The notes below the pieces were generated by a model. The model was not told the DNA's origin. It worked only from the letters and a program-made list of their open reading frames with translations, and did no database searches. Source: Epidermidibacterium keratini (lineage in GTDB: Bacteria; Actinomycetota; Actinomycetes; Mycobacteriales; Antricoccaceae). Taken from it: DNA of 64,000 bases. Positions 34,281 to 43,077 of the stretch are shown here, piece after piece; the stretch's first letter is position 1, and each line of letters opens with the position of its first letter. Where the stretch lies: assembly GCF_009834025.1 (NCBI RefSeq), contig NZ_CP047156.1:2604001-2668000 (forward strand), written 5' to 3'. The position numbers and the translations under genes are program-made.

Positions 34281-35879
34281 CTAGTGGGCGTCGGCGTAAC
34301 TGTCGGCCGCGCGAATATCCAGTTCGAACATGACCGGGGTGTCGCCAAACAGCAGTCGGCTCGCGTCGGCGGCGGCGTACTCGATGGCGCGGTGTACGTC
34401 GCTGGCGACCTCGCGCCGGCAGTGCACCATCACCTCGTCGTGCTGGTAGAAGACGATGCGTGCGTCATCGGTGTCGCCGTACGCCGCGTAAAGCCGCTGG
34501 CGCAGCAGGGCGAGCAGCGACTCGGCCCACTCCGCGGCCGTCGCCTGGACGACGAAGTTGCGGGTGAAACGGCCCCGGGCGCGTTCCTGTGCCGGGGTCG
34601 GATCGCGCACCGTGCGGGGCGGGCTGGTGCGTCCGAGATGCGAGCGCACGAGGCCGCCGCGTTCGCCGGCGCGGGCGGCTTCCTCAAGGAGTGCGAGGGC
34701 GACGGGGTAGCGGGCGCGGAGCACCTGCAACGGCGCAGCGGCGTTGCCGCCGACCTGGCCATACATCGCCCCGAGCAGCCCGACTTTGGCCTTGGCGCGG
34801 TCGCCCCCGAACGATTCAGCCGCGAGCGCGGCATACAGGTCATCGGCTCCCGCAGCGCGCATCATGCCCGGATCTCGAGACATGGCGGCAAGCACGCGGG
34901 GTTCGAGTTGGGCGGCGTCGGCGACGACGAGCGTCATGCCGGGGTCTGCGACCACCGCGTGGCGCAGGCGTCTCGGGATCTGCAGCGCGCCTCCACCGCG
35001 AGTCGCCCACCGGCCGGTGACCACTCCCGCGGGAACGTACTCCGGCCGAAACCGCCGGTCGCGCACCCAGGTGTGCAGCCATGCCCAGCCGTTTGCGGTG
35101 TGCACGCGCGCGAGCTCCTTGTATTCCAGCAGCGCGGGTACGGCGGGATGATCGACGCCGCGCAGCACCCAGCGCCGGGTGGTCGGCAGCTCGATGCCCT
35201 CGCGGGCAAACGCGGCGAGTACGTCGGCCGGAGAGTCCGGGTTGACCTCACGCTCGAAGGCCGCGCTGATCTGCTCGGCGAGTGCCGCGAGCTTGGGTGG
35301 CCGGCTGCCTGGAGGAGTGCGAGCGCCGAGGAGGTCGGTCAGGATCGCGTCGTGAATCGCTGTGTCCCAAGGGATCCCGGCCTCGGTCATCTCGACGGCG
35401 AGCAGTGCGCCGACGGAGTCGGCGGCGGTCAGCAGGTGCAGCGCGTGGGACTCTGGGTCGGCGGCGAGGCGGCGCTGCTGATCGGCGTACACCTCGAGGA
35501 TGACGTCGGCCGGATGGTCTTCGTCGCCGAAGAGCGTGGGGCGGTCGTTGTGCGCCGGGGCGGCGGGGACGAGCTCGGGTGGCGTGCCGCGGGATCGGGC
35601 GAGCGCCGCCTCGACATGGGTGGGTTCGCCGTAGCGGCCGGCTCGGGCGATCAGGATGCCTTCGACGAGGGTGAGGTCGTGACAGCGGTCGAGCCGGATA
35701 CCGTGGCGGCGCAGCTTTGGATAGGTCCGCGCCGCCTCGCCGATCACCCAGCGCGGGTGCTCGGCTCGCTCGATTTCTACGATGCGCGCGTGCGCGTCGG
35801 CGGGGGAGAGGGTAGTAGGCGAGGCGTCGGCGGCGGCGACCCACACGTCGTCGCCGTCGGTCCCGATTGCCCACACCAC
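34281..35879 (-). CDS. PolA-like bifunctional 3'-5' exonuclease/DNA polymerase
   Basis: A family A polymerase of about 532 residues without the 5'-nuclease domain. Polymerase motif A reads VADAAQLEPRVLA, motif B RAKAKVGLLGAMYGQ and motif C FYQHDEVMVHC (catalytic His-Asp-Glu). The N-terminal half is the exonuclease-like part, with many acidic residues but no clear DEDD set. The start is uncertain: GTG 35879 avoids overlap with the divergent gluconokinase; an in-frame ATG at 35984 would overlap it by 16 bases. Actinobacteria often carry this second PolA-like protein; its role is probably repair. Motif A Tyr is replaced by Ala, as in other members of this subgroup. Confidence 0.88.
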   Translation of the reverse strand: MVWAIGTDGDDVWVAAADASPTTLSPADAHARIVEIERAEHPRWVIGEAARTYPKLRRHGIRLDRCHDLTLVEGILIARAGRYGEPTHVEAALARSRGTPPELVPAAPAHNDRPTLFGDEDHPADVILEVYADQQRRLAADPESHALHLLTAADSVGALLAVEMTEAGIPWDTAIHDAILTDLLGARTPPGSRPPKLAALAEQISAAFEREVNPDSPADVLAAFAREGIELPTTRRWVLRGVDHPAVPALLEYKELARVHTANGWAWLHTWVRDRRFRPEYVPAGVVTGRWATRGGGALQIPRRLRHAVVADPGMTLVVADAAQLEPRVLAAMSRDPGMMRAAGADDLYAALAAESFGGDRAKAKVGLLGAMYGQVGGNAAAPLQVLRARYPVALALLEEAARAGERGGLVRSHLGRTSPPRTVRDPTPAQERARGRFTRNFVVQATAAEWAESLLALLRQRLYAAYGDTDDARIVFYQHDEVMVHCRREVASDVHRAIEYAAADASRLLFGDTPVMFELDIRAADSYADAH

Positions 35880-35968
35880 AGCGTTATTCTGCCCGGTGCG
35901 TGTGACACGACGACGGGCTGCCGCAGGCGCTGTGTCAGACTCGTCGGCACGCGAACGGAGGATGTGCG

Positions 35969-36475
35969 GTGACGGCAACGCCAACGGTGGTCGTGATGGG
36001 TGTGAGCGGATCGGGGAAGTCGACGGTCGGGGAGGCGCTCGCTGCGCGACTTGCCGTGCCCTACGCCGATGGCGATGACTTCCATCCGGCTGCCAACCGG
36101 GCCAAGATGGCGGCGGGCACGCCGCTCACCGACGAGGACCGCTGGCCATGGCTGGAGAGCGTCGGGGAGTGGATGGAGGCGCAGGTCTCGACGGGAAGTG
36201 TCGTGGCGTGCTCGGCGCTGAGGGTGGCCTACCGCGACGTGTTGCGGCGTCACGTGGCTTCGGCGTACTTCGTGAACCTGTACGGCGACGTGTCGGTGGT
36301 GCGCGCGCGATTTGCGGAGCGCAAGGGACATTTCATGCCGGAGAAGCTCATCGAGTCGCAGTACGCAACGCTGGAGCACCTTGGCCCGGACGAGCGCGGA
36401 ATCACCGTCGACTTCGCGCTCCCGGTTACCGAGATCGTTGAGGTCGTCGTGGCCGACCTGGAGCGGTCCCGGTAG
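35969..36475 (+). CDS. Gluconokinase (GntK-type)
   Basis: A 168-residue P-loop kinase that phosphorylates gluconate to 6-phosphogluconate. Walker A GVSGSGKST lies at about residues 11-19, followed by YADGDDFHPAANRAKMAAG and PLTDEDRWPWL, both characteristic of the GntK subfamily, and a C-terminal GHFMPEKLIESQYATLE segment. GTG 35969 has GGAGG upstream. Single-gene unit, divergent from the polymerase gene, tRNA-Thr downstream. Confidence 0.95.
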   Translation: MTATPTVVVMGVSGSGKSTVGEALAARLAVPYADGDDFHPAANRAKMAAGTPLTDEDRWPWLESVGEWMEAQVSTGSVVACSALRVAYRDVLRRHVASAYFVNLYGDVSVVRARFAERKGHFMPEKLIESQYATLEHLGPDERGITVDFALPVTEIVEVVVADLERSR

Positions 36476-36552
36476 GCATCGCTAGCTCGGTTTGGTGAGG
36501 CCCAAACGACTCGGCGCGGTTCGGTACCATGGCCTGGCGTCGTACGACGCTG

Positions 36553-36628
36553 GCCGACTTGGCGCAATTGGCAGCGCATCTGTCTTGTAAACAGAGGGTT
36601 GCGGGTTCGAGTCCCGCAGTCGGCTCCA
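36553..36628 (+). tRNA. tRNA-Thr (anticodon TGT), CCA encoded
   Basis: Acceptor stem GCCGACT (36553-36559) pairs perfectly with AGTCGGC (36618-36624), discriminator T, then encoded CCA. The anticodon arm TCTGT-CTTGTAA-ACAGA shows anticodon TGT, reading ACA and related threonine codons. T-arm contains GGTTCGAGTCC. No other tRNA is seen nearby. Confidence 0.96.
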
Positions 36629-36934
36629 CGCAAATCGCGAGGCGCCGCTGACTGTGGCGCTCCAGATCAGCGGCCAGTCGAGGGTGTCACCCTCTGGCTG
36701 CGGAATTCATCGCGCGGTCCGTAGCTCGTCAGCCCGCGGCGCGAGCCCATGTTCGCGCTCCTCGACCGGCCACCCATGGTCTGAATCTGGCCGGGTTGGA
36801 CCGGTGAAAAGTTATGAGGTCTAGACAGATGCCAACGGAGAACTAACAATACCTTTCACCGCGCTGAGCAGCAGCGATTCGACTCGGCCGGCCTGCGGGA
36901 CTCGCGTAGAACCCTAGACAGGAGCCGATTCCAC
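36629..36934. other. Intergenic region after tRNA-Thr
   Basis: 306 bases without a gene. It holds two small inverted repeats, GCGCC-N9-GGCGC near 36640-36660 and GAGGGTG-T-CACCCTC at 36680-36694, which may end or process the tRNA transcript. The right part, from about 36800, is AT-richer (GTGAAAAGTTATGAGG) and probably contains the promoter of the gene at 36935; AGGAG sits about 12 bases before its ATG. Confidence 0.5.
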
Positions 36935-37549
36935 ATGAGCTACCCACCCCCGACGAATGATCCGACCGGCCAACCGCCGACACCGCCATGGAACCCTCAG
37001 CAAACGGGCGCTTTCCCTGGCAACGCGGCCACTGAGAGACGCCGATACTCGTGGTGGGTGTACGCGCTGGCAGTGCTCCTTTTGCTCGGCATCGGTGCGA
37101 TGTTCGGGCGCGTCGGCCAGCAGAATGAGTCTAAAGCTTCGGCAGCGACGCTCAGCTCGTACGAGACGGCATTGAGCGAAGCCGAGAAAAAGGCTGATTA
37201 CTGGAAAGAGCAGTACGAGTCGAGCCCAACCGCCGAAACAACAGCCGCACCCGCCCCGACTACGACCGCCGAGCCCACCACGACGGAGGCGCCGCCACCC
37301 CCAACAACCGAGGCGCCGACACCGTCATTCGGAGCCGGGACCTACCTCGTGAATGTTGATATACCGCCCGGCACGTACCAGTCATCGGGCGGATCGACCT
37401 GTTACTGGGAACGGCTGTCTGGCACATCCGGCGAGTTCGATGACATCATCGCCAACGATCTCCCCGCTGGCCAGGCGATCGTCACAATCGAGCCTACCGA
37501 CGTTGCGTTCAGCTCCACCGGATGTGGCACGTGGACGTTGGTGCCCTGA
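36935..37549 (+). CDS. Membrane-anchored surface protein with Thr/Pro stalk
   Basis: A 204-residue protein: Pro-rich cytoplasmic N-terminus, one transmembrane helix (about residues 42-60, WWVYALAVLLLLGIGAMF), a short coiled coil, a Thr/Pro/Glu-rich stalk (about 90-128) and a C-terminal extracytoplasmic domain (about 130-204). That domain (GAGTYLVNVDIPPGTYQ, CYWERLSG, DIIANDLP, GCGTW) is one seen repeatedly in actinobacterial surface proteins; two Cys may form a disulfide. Function unknown. Followed by a small membrane protein gene. Confidence 0.8.
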   Translation: MSYPPPTNDPTGQPPTPPWNPQQTGAFPGNAATERRRYSWWVYALAVLLLLGIGAMFGRVGQQNESKASAATLSSYETALSEAEKKADYWKEQYESSPTAETTAAPAPTTTAEPTTTEAPPPPTTEAPTPSFGAGTYLVNVDIPPGTYQSSGGSTCYWERLSGTSGEFDDIIANDLPAGQAIVTIEPTDVAFSSTGCGTWTLVP

Positions 37550-37613
37550 TGACGCTGGTCGTTGCTGCCGGTAGGCAAGGCATGGCCAACCGAGAGATGG
37601 AGGGCGAAGCGGA

Positions 37614-37859
37614 ATGAACGAGGACTGGCGCTCTGCATATACGGCGTTGCTTGCGATTGTCAGTGCACTCCTTCTCCTTGTTGGCTTCGCGTCCGGGGGG
37701 AGTAATGAGGACTTTTCAACTGGCTATCGTTACGCAGGCATGTTCATATTCGCGGGGCTCGTCGGAATACTGTTAGCCATTCATGCGATGGCAACGCGAG
37801 CGCCGATGAAGACGCGGCGCGAGATTATTTACGTCGACGATGACGATGACGACGAGTAA
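37614..37859 (+). CDS. Small two-helix membrane protein
   Basis: An 81-residue protein with helices at about residues 9-27 and 38-60 and a basic then strongly acidic C-terminus (RREIIYVDDDDDDE). ATG 37614 preceded by GGAGGG at suitable distance. Base composition is noticeably less GC-rich than surrounding genes. No family recognised. It ends at a bidirectional terminator. Confidence 0.65.
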   Translation: MNEDWRSAYTALLAIVSALLLLVGFASGGSNEDFSTGYRYAGMFIFAGLVGILLAIHAMATRAPMKTRREIIYVDDDDDDE

Positions 37860-37877
37860 GACGAATTACGTCGACTC

Positions 37878-37923
37878 AGAATGGAGCGTTGGTTGCAGTC
37901 TTTTGCAACCGACGCTCCATTCT
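37878..37923. terminator. Bidirectional terminator
   Basis: A 20-bp stem (37878-37897 against 37904-37923, one G-T mismatch) with loop GTCTTT lies between two convergent genes ending at 37859 and 37936. It can serve both strands. Confidence 0.8.
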
Positions 37924-37935
37924 GATTGCGGGGCC

Positions 37936-38496
37936 TTAGCTCTCGCAGGCGACGCCGTCGCCGTCACGATCCAGGCCGGCCCGGTAACCCGGATCTCCGG
38001 CATACAGCGGCGCGGCGCCCGCGGCTTTGGCTTCGCTGCAGTTGGCGTAGTACGCCGACGATGACTGAGGCTCAGGAGCGGGAGCTGCGGTCGGCGCCGG
38101 CTCGGGTGCTGGTGCAGGAGCCGCGGTCGTCGGTGCTGGTGCGGGGGCTTGCGTTGTGGCTGGAGCAGGCGCAGGTGTCGGCTCGGGCGTGGGGGCCGCT
38201 GCCGCCTCGACGGTCGGCGGCGGGGTTGCCGCACTGGCGGACTTTTCGGCCTCTAGCTGCGAGACCATCCCTTGGGCATCGTCGAGCTGGTTGGAAAGCT
38301 CGTCGTTCTTCTTTTCGAGGTCGTCGACCTTGGCCTCCAGCGTCGGTGCGGCGCTGCCTTTGGCTTCGGTCTCGGCGTCTTTTCCGCCGCCTGCGGCGAA
38401 TCCGAGGACGAAGGCGATCACCGCGATCAGGATTGGCATCCAGCGGCGCTTGCGGTTGGTTGGTTTTTGGGCAGGGTGAAACTGAGGCACTGACAT
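37936..38496 (-). CDS. Membrane-anchored protein with C-terminal excalibur calcium-binding domain
   Basis: A 186-residue protein. One transmembrane helix (about residues 21-40, ILIAVIAFVLGFAAGG), a coiled coil (about 55-90, LEAKVDDLEKKNDELSNQLDD), a long Pro/Ala stalk (about 97-148) and an excalibur domain at the C-terminus: YYANCSEAKAAG ... DRDGDGVACE, whose DxDxDG loop binds calcium. ATG 38496 gives a short, typical cytoplasmic tail; an in-frame extension to 38577 is less plausible. Likely a surface-exposed protein, in architecture a companion of the gene at 36935. A possible promoter lies in the 180 bases upstream, before the 50-bp repeats. Confidence 0.85.
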   Translation of the reverse strand: MSVPQFHPAQKPTNRKRRWMPILIAVIAFVLGFAAGGGKDAETEAKGSAAPTLEAKVDDLEKKNDELSNQLDDAQGMVSQLEAEKSASAATPPPTVEAAAAPTPEPTPAPAPATTQAPAPAPTTAAPAPAPEPAPTAAPAPEPQSSSAYYANCSEAKAAGAAPLYAGDPGYRAGLDRDGDGVACES

Positions 38497-38675
38497 GAGC
38501 GGGATCTTTCGAACGGGGCGGCGCGGGCCAGCCGAGGAGGGTTGATGAAATCTAAGCCGCGCGCGATCGGAAGACAATCCTTTGTGTTATAGCAAGTCGA
38601 TGACGTGCGTCACTGAGCCGTGACGCGACCTCGCTGAGCGCGTCTGGAGTGCGGCCGGCGGAGGTGGTTTCGACG

Positions 38676-38835
38676 GACGCCGCTCGCCCCAGGGGGCTCA
38701 CGGCTGCTCAACCACCGAGGTGGGGCACGCCGCTCGCCCCAGGGGGCTCACGGCTGCTCAACCACCGAGGTGGGGGACGCCGCTCGCCCCGGGGGGCTCA
38801 CGGCTGCTCAACCACCGCGGTGGGGGACGCCGCTC
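38676..38835. repeat. Three exact-period 50-bp tandem repeats plus partial fourth
   Basis: Units begin at 38676, 38726, 38776 and (partial) 38826, each starting GACGCCGCTC or CACGCCGCTC. They differ by only a few bases. They lie between the excalibur gene promoter and the terminator of the large nuclease gene. Each unit holds CACGGCTGCTCAACCACCG, related to the GCTCGACCACCG part of the other intergenic repeats. Confidence 0.9.
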
Positions 38836-38843
38836 AATAACGT

Positions 38844-38905
38844 TGACCCCGGTTGGTAAAGCTTGCCCCGCTTATAACTGGGGTTGGCTTTACTAACCGG
38901 GGTCA
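38844..38905 (-). terminator. Long hairpin terminator of the nuclease gene
   Basis: Starting 13 bases after the stop codon, TGACCCCGGTTGGTAAAGC pairs with GCTTTACTAACCGGGGTCA across 62 bases (one G-T), with an inner CCCC/GGGG pairing. No T tract. Its position fits a terminator or 3'-end stabiliser. Confidence 0.75.
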
Positions 38906-38917
38906 GGCAAGCCGTGG

Positions 38918-41698
38918 CTAGTCGGTTGCTCCTCGGCGGCGGCCGACGACGGTGAGTCCGACGCCGAGCCCGAGCAGGGTCGCGGCGATCAGGCCGAGGT
39001 TGCCCGCATCGACACCGGTGCGTGCCAGGTTCGGGTTGTTGCCCGCGCCCTTCGGCCCACCCGGCTGACCAGGTTGCCCCGGTTGACCAGGCTGCCCCGG
39101 TTGACCAGGTTGGCCCGGCTGTCCGGGGTTGCCCGGGTTACCCGGCTGGCCGGGGCCCGTCGTCACCGGCGGCGTCGTCGGTTCGCCGGTCGGCGGAGTC
39201 GTCGGTTCACCCGTGGGAGGCGGTGTCGTAGTCGGCGGCGCGGTCGTATCCGCAGCCAGGATCCCGACGATCGCCGGGTCATGGTCCGAGGACGCGTACG
39301 GCGTCGGCTGGTAGAAGTCGGTGACGTTGTAGTTGCGGCGCGAGTACTGCATCGCGACCGACTCCTGACCGTTGATCGCCCAGTCACCTGCCGAGGAGAC
39401 CAGCGCGAGCGCTTCCTCGTTGGCGAAGATGTGGTCGAGCGACCCGACACGACCGGAGAACTGGTACGACGCTGCGTCCGGCTGGAAGAGCTTGACGACC
39501 TCGGTGTAGCCGGCTGCCTCGATGATCTGCAGCGGCGTCTCCTTGCTGTAGGAGTTGAAGTCGCCGAGCAGGAAGACTGGCTGGCCGGCAAACATCGACT
39601 CGGCCCACGTCGTCAACGCCGTTGCCTGCGCCTCACGAGACGGGTTCGACAGACCCTGGCCGGTGCCGTCGTCCTCGCCGGAGCCCTTGGACTTGAAGTG
39701 GTTGGCGATCGCGACGAACGTCGTGTCCGAACCGACGACCTGGAAGTTCTGCGCCAGCGGGTAGCGGGCGTTGGCGAACGCCGGGTCGAGCAGGATCTGC
39801 GACTCGCCAACCGGGGCGACCGCGTCGACCTGGTAGATGAACGCCGTACGGATGACATCCTCGTTCGGCGCGTTCACCGGCGGGCTCGGCACGTACGCCC
39901 AGTTGCCGCCCGCCGCGTTCAGCGCATCGACCAGCGCCGCAACCGCCTTGTCACGGCTTTGCCCTGGCAGATAGGTGATCCCGGCCGAGTTCTCGACCTC
40001 CATGAGCGCCACGATCTCGGCGTCCATCGTGTTGATCGCGCTGACGATCTTGGCCTGCTGGTCGGCGAACGCCTCGTCGGTGTAGGCACCGCGCACCTGG
40101 CAGTAGTTCGTCGTGACCGGGTTGCCGTCCTTGTCGTTGTAGGACTGGCAGCCGGCCTCGTCCTCACCGAGGTCGGTGAAGTAGTTCAGCACGTTGAACG
40201 TCGCCATCTGGATGTCGCCGCCCACGTCCGGAGGTGAGGCGGGACGGTCGTTCTCGCTGAGGATCGGGATGTCCGGGTCATCCGAGCCGACAACCTGGCC
40301 GGTGGGCTGGAAGTTCCACTGGAAGCGGTAGTCCAGGATCACCGGCGAGGTGAAGGTGACCTGTGACGCCGTCCGCATCGGAGTTTCCTGCGACAGATAG
40401 GGAAGCGGTGAGTTCTGCGCGGTCTGGTTGCGCATGTAGTCCCAGCTCGAGCCGTCGTCGAGGGTGATGTACTTCGCGACGTTCTGCGCCTCGTACGCCG
40501 CAGCCTCCGGACCCGGCGGCACGACCTCGGTCGCCGTGTAGAGCGGCTGGTCGCCGTACGCGAGCCCGATCTGCCCGTACTGGTTGAGCTGGTAGTTGTT
40601 GGTGATCGTGTAGGTCCCGATCGGCTGCACGAGCATGCCCTCGTACTGCTCCTTCTCGGCGTCGGTCGCCGGGAGCGTCGCGAGGTCGATCGCCTTCACC
40701 GGAGCGCAGTCAGCAGCAGGGGTGGTCGTGGCGTTCGTGAGCTCGGTCAACCCGTTGTACTCGGTCACCGTGCCGCTGATCGTGTAGCAGTCACCGATCG
40801 CGACATTCGTTATGCCGTAGACAAAGATGCCGTCCGAGGCACCTGGCGTGGTCGTCGTCGCACCACCGGATCCCGGCGTCTGGACATACATCCCGTTGAA
40901 GCCACCGGTCGGGTACGCCGCCGTGACCACACCGATCGTGGTGACCTGCTGGCCGGCCATCGGCGAGGCCGCGCCGGTGCCCTGGATCTGCGCGATCGTG
41001 ACCTCGGTGCCCGGCGCGGGCGGCTCGGTCGGCCCCGGCGGCTCGCCCGGTCCAGCGGGCCCGCCAGGCTGTCCGACGTTCGCCGTTCCAGGCGTCGGGG
41101 TGTCGCTGAAGGAGAAGTCGGCCGCGTTGTTGTCGGTATCGACAAACGTCGTACGCCCCAGGGATCCGGGCGTGCTGTTGGTCCCGTCGTACGCCGCCGC
41201 CGTACCCTCCGGCGAGTTCGACGTGCCATAGCCCAGCTTGTCGACCACGACCGTCGTGTCGTCGGGGTTGACCGCCGTGGTGCCGGTCGCGACAAAGATC
41301 GTGCCGTTGGTGCCTGACGGTGCTAGTCCGGTCTCCTGGTCGACCTCCGGCAGCGGCGCGCCGTTCGTGCCGTTGGAGTTCATCGCGATGACGAAGTAGT
41401 CGCCGGGTGCGATCGTGCCGGTCAGCGCCGCGACCCCGTTTGCCGCGCCGGTGCCACCGGACGAGCGGTACTGCAGCGACAGACCAGACAGATCGATGGC
41501 CGCGTCGGTGGGGTTGTAGAGCTCGACGTACTTGTTGGCGTATGGCTGGTTTGCGCTGCCACCGCGGGCGTAGACCTCGTTGATGATGACGCCGTCGCTG
41601 ACCGCTTCGGCACTCGGCGTCGGGGCCGTGAGACCGATGATGAAGGCGGCGACGGCGATGGTGCCCAGCTGGCGAGTACGGCGGACGCGGGTCGGCAT
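38918..41698 (-). CDS. ExeM/NucH-type extracellular endonuclease with lamin-tail domain and sorting-like C-terminus
   Basis: A 926-residue exported enzyme. ATG 41698 (GGAGG upstream) begins a basic signal peptide (GTIAVAAFIIGLTAPTPSAEA). Next: lamin-tail (LTD) domain about 33-160 (VIINEVYARGGSANQPYANKY), an OB-fold-like region, then an endonuclease/exonuclease/phosphatase domain from MATFNVLNYF to SSDHDPAIVG with LMEVENSA and GDFNSYSKE. A Thr/Pro linker and a GQP-type collagen-like repeat (six or more triplet pairs) precede NLARTG, a hydrophobic helix and RRRGATD. LARTG plus helix plus Arg tail resembles a class E sortase signal (LAxTG). It would degrade DNA outside the cell, for nutrition or biofilm turnover. 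Confidence 0.93.
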   Translation of the reverse strand: MPTRVRRTRQLGTIAVAAFIIGLTAPTPSAEAVSDGVIINEVYARGGSANQPYANKYVELYNPTDAAIDLSGLSLQYRSSGGTGAANGVAALTGTIAPGDYFVIAMNSNGTNGAPLPEVDQETGLAPSGTNGTIFVATGTTAVNPDDTTVVVDKLGYGTSNSPEGTAAAYDGTNSTPGSLGRTTFVDTDNNAADFSFSDTPTPGTANVGQPGGPAGPGEPPGPTEPPAPGTEVTIAQIQGTGAASPMAGQQVTTIGVVTAAYPTGGFNGMYVQTPGSGGATTTTPGASDGIFVYGITNVAIGDCYTISGTVTEYNGLTELTNATTTPAADCAPVKAIDLATLPATDAEKEQYEGMLVQPIGTYTITNNYQLNQYGQIGLAYGDQPLYTATEVVPPGPEAAAYEAQNVAKYITLDDGSSWDYMRNQTAQNSPLPYLSQETPMRTASQVTFTSPVILDYRFQWNFQPTGQVVGSDDPDIPILSENDRPASPPDVGGDIQMATFNVLNYFTDLGEDEAGCQSYNDKDGNPVTTNYCQVRGAYTDEAFADQQAKIVSAINTMDAEIVALMEVENSAGITYLPGQSRDKAVAALVDALNAAGGNWAYVPSPPVNAPNEDVIRTAFIYQVDAVAPVGESQILLDPAFANARYPLAQNFQVVGSDTTFVAIANHFKSKGSGEDDGTGQGLSNPSREAQATALTTWAESMFAGQPVFLLGDFNSYSKETPLQIIEAAGYTEVVKLFQPDAASYQFSGRVGSLDHIFANEEALALVSSAGDWAINGQESVAMQYSRRNYNVTDFYQPTPYASSDHDPAIVGILAADTTAPPTTTPPPTGEPTTPPTGEPTTPPVTTGPGQPGNPGNPGQPGQPGQPGQPGQPGQPGQPGGPKGAGNNPNLARTGVDAGNLGLIAATLLGLGVGLTVVGRRRGATD

Positions 41699-41878
41699 AC
41701 AGGAGCCTCCGTGGGGGCGGCGGAGCGTCGGAATGAAGCGAGGGGACTCAAGCACCATAACGGCGCATTTACATCTCGGGAAGTGAAACGACGGGACTCG
41801 CGAGACGTTCACGGATCGGTCATACCCGCGTTACCGACCTCGTTATCCTGGCCACGCGTGACCGAGCTGAGGAGGAAA

Positions 41879-43000
41879 ATGTCCGGCTATCTCGGGGATT
41901 CTGTCAATGTTGCCGTACTCGGCAGTGGAGTCGCCGGTGCCTCTACCGCCTACGCGCTCGCCAGGCGAGGTGCCCGGGTGAGCATCATCGACGAGCCGCG
42001 CACCGGCCAAGCGACCGCGGCTGGCGCCGGCATCATCGCTCCGTGGACATCGGCGGTCGACGGCCCGTTCTACGAGCTGTACGCCGCCGGCGCGGGACAT
42101 TACCCGCGCCTGGTCGACGAGCTTGCCGACCGTGACATCGCGATCGGCTATCGGCGCAGCGGCGCGCTGGTCGTCGCTGACGACGACACCACCCTCGATG
42201 AGGTCTCGGCGCGAGCGAGTGCACGCGCCGACGCTGCGCCGGAGATGGGTGAGATCGCGCGAGTCTCTGCCGAGGAGACGAGCGCGATGTTCCCGCCGTT
42301 GCGCCGCGACCTGGCCGGCATCTTCGTCAGCGGGGGAGCGCGAGTCGACGGCCGGCTGCTACGTGCCGGGCTGCTGCAGGCCGCGATCGAGTCCGGGGCC
42401 GAGGTGCGCCACGGCCTCGCGCGGATTGCGCGCGACGGCGCCGGGGTCGCAGTCGACCTCGGCGACGACATCGAGCGGTACGACGCGGTGGTGGTGGCGG
42501 CCGGCGCGTGGAGCAACGCCGTACTCGCCGACCTCGGCTTCGACCTGCCGCTGGCGCCGCAGCGCGGACAGATCGTGCACCTGAGCCTGCCCGGTGCGAC
42601 GACGACGCACTGGCCGTCGGTGCTTCCGGTGGCCAGCCACTACCTGGTGTGCTTCGACGGGTCGCGGGTCGTCGCCGGAGCGACCCGCGAGACCGGCAGC
42701 GGGTTCGATCCGCGGGTCACCGCCGCCGGTCAGCGCGAGGTCATCGACAACGCGCTATCGATCGCCCCGGGCCTGGCCGACGCGACCGTGCTGGAGACGC
42801 GCGTCGGCCTGCGACCGGTCAGCGCTGACGGCGTGCCCTACCTCGGCCGGCTCGGCGACCTGCCGGTCTGGGTCAACGTTGGCTTCGGCGCGGCGGGCCT
42901 GACCATGGGCCCGTATGTCGGCGACCAGCTGGCGATCGGCGTACTCGGCGGCGCCATGTCACCGCTGATGTCTACTGCCTCACCCTCGCGGATCAACTGA
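41879..43000 (+). CDS. FAD-dependent amino-acid oxidase/dehydrogenase (DAO family)
   Basis: A 373-residue flavoprotein. The Rossmann FAD site is VAVLGSGVAGASTAYALARRGA (about residues 10-31, GxGxxG); DAO-family FAD motifs continue with GAGIIAPWTS, VVVAAGAWSN and a C-terminal VGLRPVSADGVPYLGRL and VNVGFGAAGLTMGP. Substrate could be a D-amino acid, glycine or sarcosine. ATG 41879 with a strong GAGGAGG site. Divergent from the nuclease gene; the 180-base gap holds a possible -10 TATCCT near 41844 but nothing else recognisable. Confidence 0.92.
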   Translation: MSGYLGDSVNVAVLGSGVAGASTAYALARRGARVSIIDEPRTGQATAAGAGIIAPWTSAVDGPFYELYAAGAGHYPRLVDELADRDIAIGYRRSGALVVADDDTTLDEVSARASARADAAPEMGEIARVSAEETSAMFPPLRRDLAGIFVSGGARVDGRLLRAGLLQAAIESGAEVRHGLARIARDGAGVAVDLGDDIERYDAVVVAAGAWSNAVLADLGFDLPLAPQRGQIVHLSLPGATTTHWPSVLPVASHYLVCFDGSRVVAGATRETGSGFDPRVTAAGQREVIDNALSIAPGLADATVLETRVGLRPVSADGVPYLGRLGDLPVWVNVGFGAAGLTMGPYVGDQLAIGVLGGAMSPLMSTASPSRIN

Positions 43001-43077
43001 GCGGACGGTGTGTCGGGTCCCGCGGTCGCGGGTACAGAACTCGCGTTTAGACATCGCGATAGGGAGGTACCGCAGAT

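Noticed and set aside
34281-35984. ATG 35984 as the start of the PolA-like gene
   Set aside because: It would overlap the divergent gluconokinase start and adds a non-conserved, basic N-terminus; GTG 35879 is preferred though unproven.
38676-38835. CRISPR array
   Set aside because: The whole 50-bp unit is repeated, so there are no variable spacers.
41711-41878. N-terminal extension of the FAD-dependent oxidase back to 41711
   Set aside because: The Rossmann motif and a strong GAGGAGG site place the start at 41879; the extension has no protein-like pattern.
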